This document shows, piece after piece, positions 48,288 through 56,475 of a stretch of 64,000 nt of DNA; the stretch's first letter is position 1; every line of letters begins with the position of its first letter. Made by a program: the position numbers and the translations under genes. The notes under the pieces are model-generated. The model saw only the letters and a program-made list of their open reading frames with translations, did not search any database and was not told the origin of the DNA. Source of the stretch: Verrucomicrobiota bacterium (GTDB lineage: Bacteria > Verrucomicrobiota > Verrucomicrobiia > Opitutales > UBA953); the NCBI GenBank assembly GCA_003569205.1, contig BGOK01000014.1, forward strand, positions 1-64,000, read 5' to 3'.

Positions 48288-49576
48288 AGCTTCTCCAGCG
48301 ACCAAGGCTTGCGCAGCTCGCGCGAGAGCATGCCCGTGGCGGTGGCGTCGTTGAACTTGCGGGTGGCGGCATCGAACTTGAGCTTACGGCCCGTGAAGAT
48401 GGCGGCGTTACCGAAGTGGCCGATGGCCGTGGCGTGGTGCGCCGCGAGGGCGTGCGAAATCGGCTTGCGGCGGGACTGGCAGCAATCGACGAATTCCTGG
48501 TAGTGGTCCGTCGTGCCAGGGCAGCGCCAAGCGTCAGGCCCGAGGTCCTTTTCCCAGAGGCCCTTGATGCTGGATTCTTGGCCGCCGCGGCGGATGAAGA
48601 GCGAACCCTTCTCGCCGGTGAATTTCACGCCTTCAAACTTACTGTTCACGTTCAGCTGCACGCCGTCGGCGTAGGTCAGCGTGTAGTCGTAGGTGCGGTG
48701 CGTATTCCACGGGGCTTCGCGGAGCTCGCCCGTGCCTTCGACGGCGACGGGGAATTCGGCGTCCTTACCGATGGCCCAAGCGGCGATATCGCCGTGGTGG
48801 CAGACCCAATCGAGCACCATGCCGCCGCCGAAATTGGTGTGCCAGCGCCAGTGGAAGTGGAACACGCGCGGATCGTATTCCATCCAAGCGGACGGGCCGA
48901 CCCAGAGGTCGTAATCGACTTCGACGGGCGGCTTCTCGCCGGGCTTAGGGGCGTCGGGGATTTTGTGGTTGTTCGTCGTGGTGCCGGCTTCGACGCGGAG
49001 GATTTTGCCGAGTTCGCCGTTGCGGATGATTTCGACGGCTCGGCGGAAGTTGCCCGTGGAGCGCTGCCACATACCGGTCTGCCAGACGCGGCCGTTGGCC
49101 TTCACGCTGTCGACGATGGCTTGGCCTTCGGCCCAGGTCTGTGCGAGCGGCTTCTCGCCGTAGACGTCAATCCCCGCCCGGAGGAACGCGCAGCTCATCA
49201 CGCCATGCCAGTGGTCGGGCAGGCCCATCACGGCCGCATCAGGCTTTTCCTTCGCGAGCAGTTCGCGGAAATCTTGATACTGCTTCGGGGCGGCTTGGCC
49301 GGCCTTCACGACAGCGTCGGAAGAAGATTTGAGCACGCGCTTGTCGATATCGCAGACGGCGATGACTTGGACGCCCTTCTTTGACATCAGGCTGCGCATG
49401 TCGCTGGCGCCTTGGCTCTTCAGGCCGATACCGGCCAGCTGTAGACGGTTGGAAGGAGCGACGGTGCCGTCCTTGCCCAGTGCGGACGCTGGGATGATGG
49501 AGGGGAAGCCGAGGGCGAAGCCGGCGAGGGTCGAGTTGCGTAGGAATGTGCGGCGATCAAGACGAGGGGTGGGCAT
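48284..49576 (-). CDS. Gfo/Idh/MocA family oxidoreductase with twin-arginine signal
   Basis: 430 residues with a Tat signal (LDRRTFLRNSTLAGFALGFPSIIPASALG). The NAD-binding domain has GLKSQGASDMRSLMSKKGVQVIAVCDIDKRV and the catalytic-like EKPLAQTWAEGQAIVD. The substrate domain includes MVLDWVCHHGDIAAWAIG, a typical metal or substrate site. Secreted Gfo/Idh/MocA members are abundant in Verrucomicrobia and Planctomycetes, where they probably act on sugars; the substrate here is unknown. The leader before its ATG is a long C-rich tract. Confidence 0.9.
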   Translation of the reverse strand: MPTPRLDRRTFLRNSTLAGFALGFPSIIPASALGKDGTVAPSNRLQLAGIGLKSQGASDMRSLMSKKGVQVIAVCDIDKRVLKSSSDAVVKAGQAAPKQYQDFRELLAKEKPDAAVMGLPDHWHGVMSCAFLRAGIDVYGEKPLAQTWAEGQAIVDSVKANGRVWQTGMWQRSTGNFRRAVEIIRNGELGKILRVEAGTTTNNHKIPDAPKPGEKPPVEVDYDLWVGPSAWMEYDPRVFHFHWRWHTNFGGGMVLDWVCHHGDIAAWAIGKDAEFPVAVEGTGELREAPWNTHRTYDYTLTYADGVQLNVNSKFEGVKFTGEKGSLFIRRGGQESSIKGLWEKDLGPDAWRCPGTTDHYQEFVDCCQSRRKPISHALAAHHATAIGHFGNAAIFTGRKLKFDAATRKFNDATATGMLSRELRKPWSLEKL

Positions 49577-49760
49577 GGAGGGTAGGGGATGGGGGATGGG
49601 GGATAGGGGAACTGGGGACAGGGGATGGGGGTAGGGGATAGGCGGGGAGGCCTAATGGGGTGAGGGGATTGAAGACGAAACTTAGGAGGAGGGAAGAGCA
49701 AGATGGGGGAAGGGAGGGGGACGAGGGGGAGGGGGGAAGGGGGGGAGAAGAGGCAGTGCA
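49577..49760. repeat. G-rich low-complexity tract with GGGGAT units
   Basis: Irregular GGGGAT, GGGGTAG and GGGGACA units, then Gly/Pro-unlike purine-rich sequence (GGGGGAGGGGGGAAGGGGG), fill this gap after the oxidoreductase start. No gene is seen. It is the reverse orientation of the C-rich tracts elsewhere. Confidence 0.8.
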
Positions 49761-49797
49761 AAGGTGCAAAGGTGGAAAAGTGGAAAAGTGTGAGCCA
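49754..49797. repeat. GTGCAAA / GTGGAAA array
   Basis: Tandem-like heptamers GTGCAAA, GTGCAAA, GTGGAAA, GTGGAAA lie between the G-rich tract and palindrome B. The same words occur in opposite orientation at 49889-50015 and 51054-51090. Confidence 0.6.
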
Positions 49798-49802
49798 TAA
49801 CA

Positions 49803-49837
49803 ATGGTAGGGTCGGCACTGCGTGCCGACCCTACCAT
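49803..49837. repeat. Intergenic palindrome, family member B
   Basis: A perfect 16-pair inverted repeat (ATGGTAGGGTCGGCAC with its complement, loop TGC), followed on the right by CGTTCCGGTCCC, a flank shared with member D and, reversed, with member C. Confidence 0.9.
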
Positions 49838-49888
49838 CGTTCCGGTCCCCCTTTGGCTCTTATTCCGGTCCCCGGTCCCCCTTCTCAG

Positions 49889-49945
49889 TTTTCCACGTTT
49901 GCACCTTTGCACAGGCCATCGGCTGATTTGCACTTTTACACTGTC
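49889..49945. repeat. GTGCAAA element with inner GCCGATGGCC, copy 1
   Basis: On the minus strand: GTGTAAAAGTGCAAA, then CAGCCGATGGCC, then TGTGCAAAGGTGCAAA. This matches 50939-50986 (copy 2) in the other orientation, giving a second dispersed repeat alongside the palindromes. Confidence 0.65.
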
Positions 49946-50061
49946 TCTCTATTGCCACCCTTCCCCTCTTCCCCCTTTGCACGTTTCCACTTTTGCACCG
50001 TTGCACTGTTTTGTGCCATCCCCTATCTCCTATCCCCATACCCCCCTATCCCCGTCCCCCT

Positions 50062-50826
50062 ATGCGTTCTTTGCTCGCCCTGCTTTTTGTCTCACTCGTC
50101 GCTTCGGCTGCTGAGCCGACCCGCGCCCTGGTCTATTCCCGTACGGCGGGCTTCCGTCACGGCGACTCCATTCCTCTAGGTAACAAGATGCTCGCCGCTC
50201 AATACAAGGCCGCTGGCTTAGAGGTCGATGTCTCGGAAGACCCCGCGGTTTTCACGGCTGAGAACCTGGCCCGCTACCGTTCGGTGGCCTTCATGAGCAC
50301 GACGGGTGATGTGATGACACCCCTCTTGGCCAAGACCGCGACGCCGGAGCAAAAGGCCGCTGCCGCCAAGCAAGGTGACGTGGCCCGTGAGGCTTTTCAG
50401 AAGTGGATGGAGAATGGTGGTTCGTTCGTCGGCATCCATGCCGCCAGCGACACCGAGTATAAGTGGCCTTGGTTCGGTAAGATGATCGGCGGGTATTTCG
50501 CTGGCCATCCGCAGATTCAGCCAGCCACCTTGCGCCCCATCGTAAAGGACCATCCATCTACCATCCATCTCCCCCCGGAGTGGAAGCGTAAGGATGAGTG
50601 GTATAACTTCCGCGACCTGCAGCCTGATAACGTCGTCCTGATTCTCTTGGACGAGTCCACCTACAAAGGCGGCAAGAACGGCGAGCGTCACCCGATTGCT
50701 TGGTGCAAGCCCGTCGGCAAGGGCCGGATGTTCTACACCGCAGGCGGCCACACTAAGGAATCCTTCGCCGAGGCAGACTTCATTCAGCACGTCAACGGCG
50801 GCCTCCTCTGGACGTTGGGGAAGTGA
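50062..50826 (+). CDS. ThuA-like secreted protein
   Basis: 254 residues from ATG at 50062, which starts a signal peptide (MRSLLALLFVSLVASAAEP); a longer upstream frame is repeat-derived. The ThuA fold (class I amidotransferase-like) is shown by RALVYSRTAGFRHGDSI, ARYRSVAFMSTTGDV, WMENGGSFVGIHAASDTEYKWPWFGKMIGGYFAGHP and RMFYTAGGHTKESFAE. ThuA takes part in trehalose use in rhizobia; in this phylum the secreted forms occur near Gfo/Idh/MocA and haem proteins, and the substrate is unclear. It faces the oxidoreductase gene across a divergent 485-base repeat-rich gap. Confidence 0.87.
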   Translation: MRSLLALLFVSLVASAAEPTRALVYSRTAGFRHGDSIPLGNKMLAAQYKAAGLEVDVSEDPAVFTAENLARYRSVAFMSTTGDVMTPLLAKTATPEQKAAAAKQGDVAREAFQKWMENGGSFVGIHAASDTEYKWPWFGKMIGGYFAGHPQIQPATLRPIVKDHPSTIHLPPEWKRKDEWYNFRDLQPDNVVLILLDESTYKGGKNGERHPIAWCKPVGKGRMFYTAGGHTKESFAEADFIQHVNGGLLWTLGK

Positions 50827-50910
50827 ATAGTTAGGGGGCTGGTTGGCTAGAGTATGGTTGGCTAGGGGAATGAGGGCAGGCCGAAAAGGGAGACCGGGGA
50901 CCGGAATGAT

Positions 50911-50940
50911 GGTAGGGACTGCACCATGTGCAGTCCCTCA
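50911..50940. repeat. Intergenic palindrome, family member C
   Basis: AGGGACTGCAC pairs with GTGCAGTCCCT around CAT. The left flank, read on the minus strand, is ATCATTCCGGTCCCCGG, matching the right flanks of members B and D, so C is inverted relative to them. Confidence 0.85.
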
Positions 50941-50986
50941 AGTGCAAACGTGCAAAACGGCCGAAGGCCTGTGTAAAAGTGCAAAA
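50939..50986. repeat. GTGCAAA element with inner GCCGAAGGCC, copy 2
   Basis: AAGTGCAAACGTGCAAAACG, then GCCGAAGGCC, then TGTGTAAAAGTGCAAAA. It is the inverted counterpart of copy 1 at 49889-49945. Confidence 0.65.
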
Positions 50987-50999
50987 GGTCTTTATAATT

Positions 51000-51030
51000 G
51001 GTAGCGTCAGCACTGCGTGCTGACCTAGCC
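51000..51030. repeat. Intergenic palindrome, family member D
   Basis: GTCAGCAC pairs with GTGCTGAC around TGC. Further out GGTAG and CTAGCC continue the repeat imperfectly. The right flank is CTCGTTCCGGTTCCC, close to member B. Confidence 0.8.
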
Positions 51031-51049
51031 CTCGTTCCGGTTCCCTTCT

Positions 51050-52708
51050 TCATACCTTTCCACTTTCGCACGTTTCCACTTTTGCACGGTCCTCATCCGC
51101 GGCCCCGTCTGCCGCCTTCTTCCCATTCAACAACATCCCGACCCAAGTGCGGCGGATGAGGAAGTGATTAATGAGGAGGAGTGAGCCAAAGGTGAGTGAG
51201 CAAACGAGCCCGCATTTGACGATGGGCCAGAGCTTCCAATTAACCATCCAGAGTTGGAGGGCGATGACGAGTGGGAGGTGCGCAATATACATCCAGAGCG
51301 AGGCATCGGCGAGGGTGCGCACGGCGGCGATCGGCTTGGAGAAGTGCGCGGTAAAGAGGTCGAGCAAGGTAAAGGTCATGCCCCAAGCCACGCAGGCTTG
51401 TAGTCCACAGCTCACGAAGTGGATGGCGGGGTTGCTCGACCACGCTGAAAAGAATGCGAGCGGGAGGACGATGAACGTGAGGGCGGGGAGTTGAATCCAC
51501 GCTAACCAAGGAATCCGCGCTGGCTCGCAACCGCGGATTCGCATGGCTGCCCCGAAGGCGAAGAAGAAGCCGAAGAAGACCAACGTGGCGGGTTTCTCGA
51601 GGACGGACATCTCACCGTCGATCCCGAAGCCGATATCTTTGCGCGCCCACCAGAAGAGTAACGTCGTGACGGGCAGCAGCCAGAGTAGTCGCGTCCATTC
51701 GGCCAACATCCAGCGCGGCATCGCTGGCAAGTTCCAGCGCTCATTGACCCAGGCCCACAAGCCGAAGGCGAGCGTGAGAATCATCAGCACCCACATGAAC
51801 CACAGGTGGCTGAGCCAAGGACGATGCAGGGCGGCCGTGAGTTGGCTCCAGCGCTGCTGTCCTGCCTTGCCCGGCTCCAGTAACCCGAGGACGGCGCGGC
51901 GCCCTTGTTTCATCTGCTCCTCGGTGTGCTTCAATCCCAGCTGTCCGTAGATTTGCCACGACTCGTTTTCATCCCGAGTCGTCAGTTGAGCGGCCGTCTT
52001 CCCGTCGTCGTTCTTGGCCTGCAGTACCTCGTCAGCCCACGGGCGACCACGCGCGGATTCTACGATTACCTGGGCGGCTTCGGTTTGGCCAAAGCGAGCC
52101 GCGGCATGGAGCGCGTGTTCGCCATGCAGCCGCGCCAGCATCGTTTCTGCGGGGCGGCCATTGTTGCGCTTGAGTAAGGCTTTAAGCGCCTCGGTCTGCC
52201 CGAGTGCGGCCGCCAAGTATTGCGCATTACCGAGATCGGAATCGTCGGGGGCGATTTTCTGCAGCGCGGTCAGATCGCCTTGCCGGACGGCTGCGTAGAC
52301 TCCGTCGGTCAATTGGGCGGCCCCCCGCGAGCGGAGCGCTTTCTGTTCAAGGCCCACACTCGAGACCCAGTGCGTGAGCGGCAGGAAGGCGACCGCGGCC
52401 AAGGCAAAGGGAATGAGGAGTCGACGTAGCCGTCGCTTCACCATGCCGGTGGCCCCGTCGCGGCGCAGCACCATTGCGGTGAAGTAACCCGCAAGCACAA
52501 AAAAGAGTTCCATGCGCCAGCCGTGGATGAAGGCCCACGCGGCGGTCAGCAGGACGCTTTCACCGCGGTCTTGGACGACCCAGTATGGCCCCATATACGC
52601 CATGCACGCGTGCAGGACGATGCCCAAGAGCATCGCGAAACCGCGGAGGGCGTCGAAGTCGTGCCGACGTTCGTCGGGCAGGCTGGGCGGGAGCGTCGCC
52701 ACCCGCAC
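51050..52708 (-). CDS. Acyltransferase-3 family protein with ankyrin-like insertion
   Basis: 552 residues; the GTG start at 52706-52708 follows the stop of the HEAT gene directly (TAAGTG). The acyltransferase-3 fold is shown by FDALRGFAMLLGIVLHACMAYMG with the conserved R and H, AFIHGWRMELFFVLAGYFTAMVLRR, then about ten membrane helices. Between helices near residue 115 and 300 lies a soluble insertion of about 140 residues with ankyrin-like helical pairs (VYAAVRQGDLTALQKIAPDD, NAQYLAAALGQTEALKALLKR, EHALHAAARFGQTEAAQVIVE). Such enzymes move acyl groups onto envelope sugars; the insert is unusual. The 3' end lies in a repeat-rich region. Confidence 0.85.
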   Translation of the reverse strand: MRVATLPPSLPDERRHDFDALRGFAMLLGIVLHACMAYMGPYWVVQDRGESVLLTAAWAFIHGWRMELFFVLAGYFTAMVLRRDGATGMVKRRLRRLLIPFALAAVAFLPLTHWVSSVGLEQKALRSRGAAQLTDGVYAAVRQGDLTALQKIAPDDSDLGNAQYLAAALGQTEALKALLKRNNGRPAETMLARLHGEHALHAAARFGQTEAAQVIVESARGRPWADEVLQAKNDDGKTAAQLTTRDENESWQIYGQLGLKHTEEQMKQGRRAVLGLLEPGKAGQQRWSQLTAALHRPWLSHLWFMWVLMILTLAFGLWAWVNERWNLPAMPRWMLAEWTRLLWLLPVTTLLFWWARKDIGFGIDGEMSVLEKPATLVFFGFFFAFGAAMRIRGCEPARIPWLAWIQLPALTFIVLPLAFFSAWSSNPAIHFVSCGLQACVAWGMTFTLLDLFTAHFSKPIAAVRTLADASLWMYIAHLPLVIALQLWMVNWKLWPIVKCGLVCSLTFGSLLLINHFLIRRTWVGMLLNGKKAADGAADEDRAKVETCESGKV

Positions 52709-53485
52709 TTATTTATCGGAGGGCTTTTCGAGCTTCACGATCAGCCGTTCCAGCGCGGCCTTGGTCGCGGCATTCGAGACTTTCGCCGCGGCGGCCTTCA
52801 AGGCCGGGATGTCTTCGGGGCGGGCGAGTTTGAGCAACGCCTTCTGCGCTTCGAGGCGAAGGGTCTCGTCGGTAAGTAACGTGCAGAGGCTTGGGCTGAC
52901 CGCGCGGTTGTTGCGGATGATGGCGGCCTTGATCAGCGCAGTGCGGCTCGCGGAATCGAGTTTCGGGTCGAGGATGCCCGCGTTAAAGGCGTCGGTCACG
53001 CCAGGGCCAGCGGTCTTGGCCAGCGCGGCGATGCTATCCTCGTTCAGGGCTTCATCCTTCGCGAGTTCGGCGAGAATGGGTACGGCCTTCGCACCACCGA
53101 TTTCGGCTAAGGCGAGGGCGGCCTCCGCTCGGAGTGGCGAGTCCTTTTGCCCAGCGAGGGCGGCGACCTGCGCGGCGGTCGTGGTGGCCTTTGCTTCTGC
53201 CAGTGCCGCGAGGAGGAGGCGGGCGGTGGCGAGGTCGACCTTCCCAAGCACGGCGCCGACTTGTCCCGCTAACGGTGCGGTGGGTTCGTCCACGAGGCGT
53301 TCACGGAGATCATCGATGGCGGCCCGGCGAATTTCCACGACCGGGTCGGTGAGCGCGGGGAGCGCGGAGGCCTTGCCCTGACGGAAGGCCTTCAAGGCTT
53401 CGGTATACTTAGCGTGGTCGAGCGTCGCGGTCTCGGCGGCACTCGCGACGGCGGCGAAGAGGAGGAGGGCAGGGAGGAGGCGCAT
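52709..53485 (-). CDS. Secreted HEAT-repeat protein
   Basis: 258 residues with a signal peptide (MRLLPALLLFAAVASAAE). About six HEAT-like helical pairs follow, e.g. PALTDPVVEIRRAAIDDLRERL, SPLRAEAALALAEIGGAKAVPILAELAKD and ALLKLARPEDIPALKAAAAKV. No enzyme motif. Secreted HEAT proteins are common in this phylum and probably hold protein partners. It abuts the acyltransferase gene with no space, so they form an operon. Confidence 0.8.
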   Translation of the reverse strand: MRLLPALLLFAAVASAAETATLDHAKYTEALKAFRQGKASALPALTDPVVEIRRAAIDDLRERLVDEPTAPLAGQVGAVLGKVDLATARLLLAALAEAKATTTAAQVAALAGQKDSPLRAEAALALAEIGGAKAVPILAELAKDEALNEDSIAALAKTAGPGVTDAFNAGILDPKLDSASRTALIKAAIIRNNRAVSPSLCTLLTDETLRLEAQKALLKLARPEDIPALKAAAAKVSNAATKAALERLIVKLEKPSDK

Positions 53486-53607
53486 AAGGCGTCGGGGTAA
53501 GTTAGGACGTGGACGAACGGAGTAAAGAGTAGGCCGAGCCCCGATAATCCTTGGGGCGGTCGTTCTTTTCGCTTTCTCACCCCTGTTTCTCCCTCCAACC
53601 TCCCCGC

Positions 53608-54600
53608 ATGTCCGATACGCTCCAGACGCTTCGTGAAAGCAAATCCCTGCCCGTGGGTTCCCGTTTCCAGGCCATCTGTGCCATGGGCGAGGTGTCCACC
53701 AAGACGGCCAAGACTGGCACGTCCTACCATGAGGTGACGCTCGCCGACGCGACCGATGACTTTAAAGCCCGCGTCTTTAGCGACTCGCCCAACAAGCCGA
53801 TCCTGCTGGCCCTTAAGCCCGGCTCCATTCTCCGCGTCACTGGGACGGTCGGCGAATACATGGGCCGCCCCGACCTCAAGATGGAAACGCTTGCCGCGAT
53901 TACTGACGCCGAGAAGTCCGACCCCGCCGTGATGGGTCGCCTGACGCCCGTCTCCCAACACGACCCGCTGAAGATGCGCGCCGAGCTCGCCGGCATCATC
54001 AGCCGCATCCCGCACGAGGGCTTGCGGGCCACGGTGGAATCCGTCCTCGAAGAACATGGTGAGCGTTTCTACGAAGCCGTCGCCGCCCTCGGTATGCACC
54101 ACGCCTATCGCCACGGCCTACTCGAGCACACGCTACGCATGGCCAAGTGCGCCGAGGCTTTGTTGCCGCTCTACACGAAGGTCGACCACTCGCTTGCCGT
54201 TGCTGGTACCATTTTGCACGACCTCGGTAAGGTCCAGGAATATTCCCGCCTCGAGCCCGGTATGGCCAAGGCTGGCTTCACCCGTGCTGGCAACCTGCAC
54301 GGCCACCTCGTCCTCGGTGCCTTCATCGTCCGCACGCATGGCACCAAGGTCGGCCTGGAGGCTTCGCTCCTCGAACGCCTCGAGCACATCCTACTCTCGC
54401 ACCACACCATGCGCGAATACGGTGCCGCCGCCATTCCTTCGACCCCTGAGGCCGTCTTCGTCGCTCGCATCGATGACCTCGACGCTAAGTTGTCCGCCGT
54501 CGAGGAAGAGCTCCGCAAGGCCCCGCCCGGCGTAGAGTTCATGCAGTTGCGTGCCATCGACGGCCAGTTGTTGATCACGCCGCCGAAGACGGGTCGCTAA
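53608..54600 (+). CDS. OB-fold plus HD domain protein, YhaM-like
   Basis: 330 residues from ATG at 53608; an upstream start at 53551 adds residues unlike the family. An N-terminal OB-fold (VGSRFQAICAMGEVSTKTAKTGTSYHEVTLADATDDFKARVF) precedes an HD domain with HHAYRHGLLEHTLRMAKCAEALL, LHDLGKVQEYSRL (H204-D205) and LSHHTMREYGAA. This is the layout of YhaM-like 3'-5' exoribonucleases, though the tail differs. It lies three bases before queA. Confidence 0.82.
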   Translation: MSDTLQTLRESKSLPVGSRFQAICAMGEVSTKTAKTGTSYHEVTLADATDDFKARVFSDSPNKPILLALKPGSILRVTGTVGEYMGRPDLKMETLAAITDAEKSDPAVMGRLTPVSQHDPLKMRAELAGIISRIPHEGLRATVESVLEEHGERFYEAVAALGMHHAYRHGLLEHTLRMAKCAEALLPLYTKVDHSLAVAGTILHDLGKVQEYSRLEPGMAKAGFTRAGNLHGHLVLGAFIVRTHGTKVGLEASLLERLEHILLSHHTMREYGAAAIPSTPEAVFVARIDDLDAKLSAVEEELRKAPPGVEFMQLRAIDGQLLITPPKTGR

Positions 54601-54603
54601 GCG

Positions 54604-55680
54604 ATGGACGTCGCGGAGCTGGATTTCGACCTGCCTCCGGAACGGATTGCCGCCGAGCCCGCTGCCCGGCGCGATGGCTCACGTCTACTTGTGGTCCGCC
54701 GCGCGACGCGCACCATCGAGCACCACCGCTTTGCTGACTTACCGTCGCTGTTGCCGCCGGGCACGACGCTTTTCCGTAATAACGTCCGTGTCCTCAAAGC
54801 TCGCCTTACCGGCGTCCGGCCGACGGGCGGTAAGGTTGAGTGCCTCTTGCTCAACCCCACGGGCGAGCCCAACGAGTGGCGCTGTATGCTGCGTCCGGGC
54901 AAGCGCGCGGCCGACCCCGCCGGTTTCTTCGTCGATGGCCATCACGCCGTCGTCACACGCACGGAGGAGGGCGGGGCTTACCTCGTGCGCTTCACCTTGC
55001 CGGCCGGACTGACCGTCCTGCAGTTAGCGGATCGCGTCGGCGAACTACCGTTGCCGCCTTACATCGTGGAAGCCCGGAAGGATCGGGGCCTTACGCCGAC
55101 GGATGATGCCGCGCGTTATCAGACCGTCTATGCGGATGCCTCCGCCACGCGTGCCGTCGCCGCGCCGACGGCGGGCCTGCACTTCACGCCCGAACTCCTC
55201 GCACAGTTGCTCGCCGGTGGTCACGAGTCCTTCAACCTCACGCTCGATGTCGGGGCGGGGACTTTTCAACCCATTCAAGTGTCGGACCTCACGCAGCACG
55301 TGATGCACCGCGAGACCTACGCCATCCCCGCTCGGACCTTGGCCGCCTTGCGCGACCGCCGTCCGCGCTTGGCGGTGGGTACGACTACGATTCGTTCCGC
55401 CGAGGACTGTCTGCGGAAATGCGGAGACTTCGCCGCGGCTCCCGCGGGCGATTGGCAAGCCGAGTCCGCGCTCTTTTTACGTCCGGGGGATACCATTGGT
55501 TGCGCGGAGATTCTCCTCACGAACTTTCACTTACCCCGGTCCACGCTACTCTGCTTGGTCGCGGCGTTCCTGACCCCGGGTCAACCCGAGGGGCTCGCTT
55601 GGCTCAAGGAAATCTACGCCGAGGCCATCCGCGCCGAGTACCGTTTCTTCAGTTACGGCGACGCGATGCTGATACTCTAA
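54604..55680 (+). CDS. queA: S-adenosylmethionine:tRNA ribosyltransferase-isomerase
   Basis: 358 residues. QueA adds the epoxycyclopentane ring to the preQ1 base at the wobble position of certain tRNAs. Motifs are [77 protein letters not shown] and [16 protein letters not shown]. The length and motifs are normal. It sits three bases after the OB/HD gene, so the two are coupled. Confidence 0.95.
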   Translation: MDVAELDFDLPPERIAAEPAARRDGSRLLVVRRATRTIEHHRFADLPSLLPPGTTLFRNNVRVLKARLTGVRPTGGKVECLLLNPTGEPNEWRCMLRPGKRAADPAGFFVDGHHAVVTRTEEGGAYLVRFTLPAGLTVLQLADRVGELPLPPYIVEARKDRGLTPTDDAARYQTVYADASATRAVAAPTAGLHFTPELLAQLLAGGHESFNLTLDVGAGTFQPIQVSDLTQHVMHRETYAIPARTLAALRDRRPRLAVGTTTIRSAEDCLRKCGDFAAAPAGDWQAESALFLRPGDTIGCAEILLTNFHLPRSTLLCLVAAFLTPGQPEGLAWLKEIYAEAIRAEYRFFSYGDAMLIL

Positions 55681-55734
55681 AGCTCGACGCGGCTCACCCT
55701 TGCCCTTCGCACAGAGTTCTCCTAGGTTGCCGCC

Positions 55735-56469
55735 ATGTCCAAGCTGCACGACGAACTTAAAGTCCGCCTCAATGGCTGGGACTGGATTGTCTTCGTCGTC
55801 GCCCTCGGGGCCTTGCTCTTGGTCTTGCTCGAGACCTTCATGGTGCTGTCGGCCCCGACCTTGGCGGTCTTCCGCTGGATCGACAACGCCGCCTGCGGGA
55901 TCTTCTTCATCGACGTCCTCGTGCGTTGGCGCCGGATGGGTTGGTCGGCCGAGTTCTGGCGCTGGGGCTGGGTGGACCTCCTAGCGGCAATTCCCTTTGA
56001 TGCCGCCTTCCGCACCCTGCAGATCCTCCGCGTCTACCGCATCCTCCGCGTCCTGCGTATTCTCTATAAGCTCCAGGAACTCACCACGGGCACCACGCTG
56101 AACGAGCGCCTCTTGGCGCTGCCGGGCGTGGCGTTGGTCATGATTGTCTTCAGCACCGCCCTCATGGTTCAGGCCGAACGGCACGCCCCGGGCGCCACTA
56201 TTAAGTCAGGCGGAGATGCCCTCTGGTGGGCGCTCACCACCGTCACCACCGTCGGGTATGGGGACACCTACCCCGTCACCACCGAAGGCCGCATCATCGC
56301 CGCTGGCCTCATGCTAGTGGGCATCGCCCTCTTCGGTTCCATTTCTGCCATTGTCACCTCTAAGCTCATCCTCCCCAAGGAGACCAAGGACCACGAAGAA
56401 CTCCGCCGCGAAGTCCGCGCCCTCCACGGCGAAATCCGCGAACTCCGGGACGAGTTGAGGAAGAAGTAA
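55735..56469 (+). CDS. Voltage-gated-type potassium channel
   Basis: 244 residues with about six membrane helices. The pore has the selectivity filter TTVGYGDTYP (near residues 169-178) and a charged S4-like helix with regularly spaced arginines at about 95-115 (FRTLQILRVYRILRVLRILYKL). A C-terminal coiled coil (about 218-244) probably supports tetramers. It belongs to the Kv-like ion transport group. It lies 54 bases after queA, with no obvious terminator between them. Confidence 0.9.
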   Translation: MSKLHDELKVRLNGWDWIVFVVALGALLLVLLETFMVLSAPTLAVFRWIDNAACGIFFIDVLVRWRRMGWSAEFWRWGWVDLLAAIPFDAAFRTLQILRVYRILRVLRILYKLQELTTGTTLNERLLALPGVALVMIVFSTALMVQAERHAPGATIKSGGDALWWALTTVTTVGYGDTYPVTTEGRIIAAGLMLVGIALFGSISAIVTSKLILPKETKDHEELRREVRALHGEIRELRDELRKK

Positions 56470-56475
56470 CGCTGA

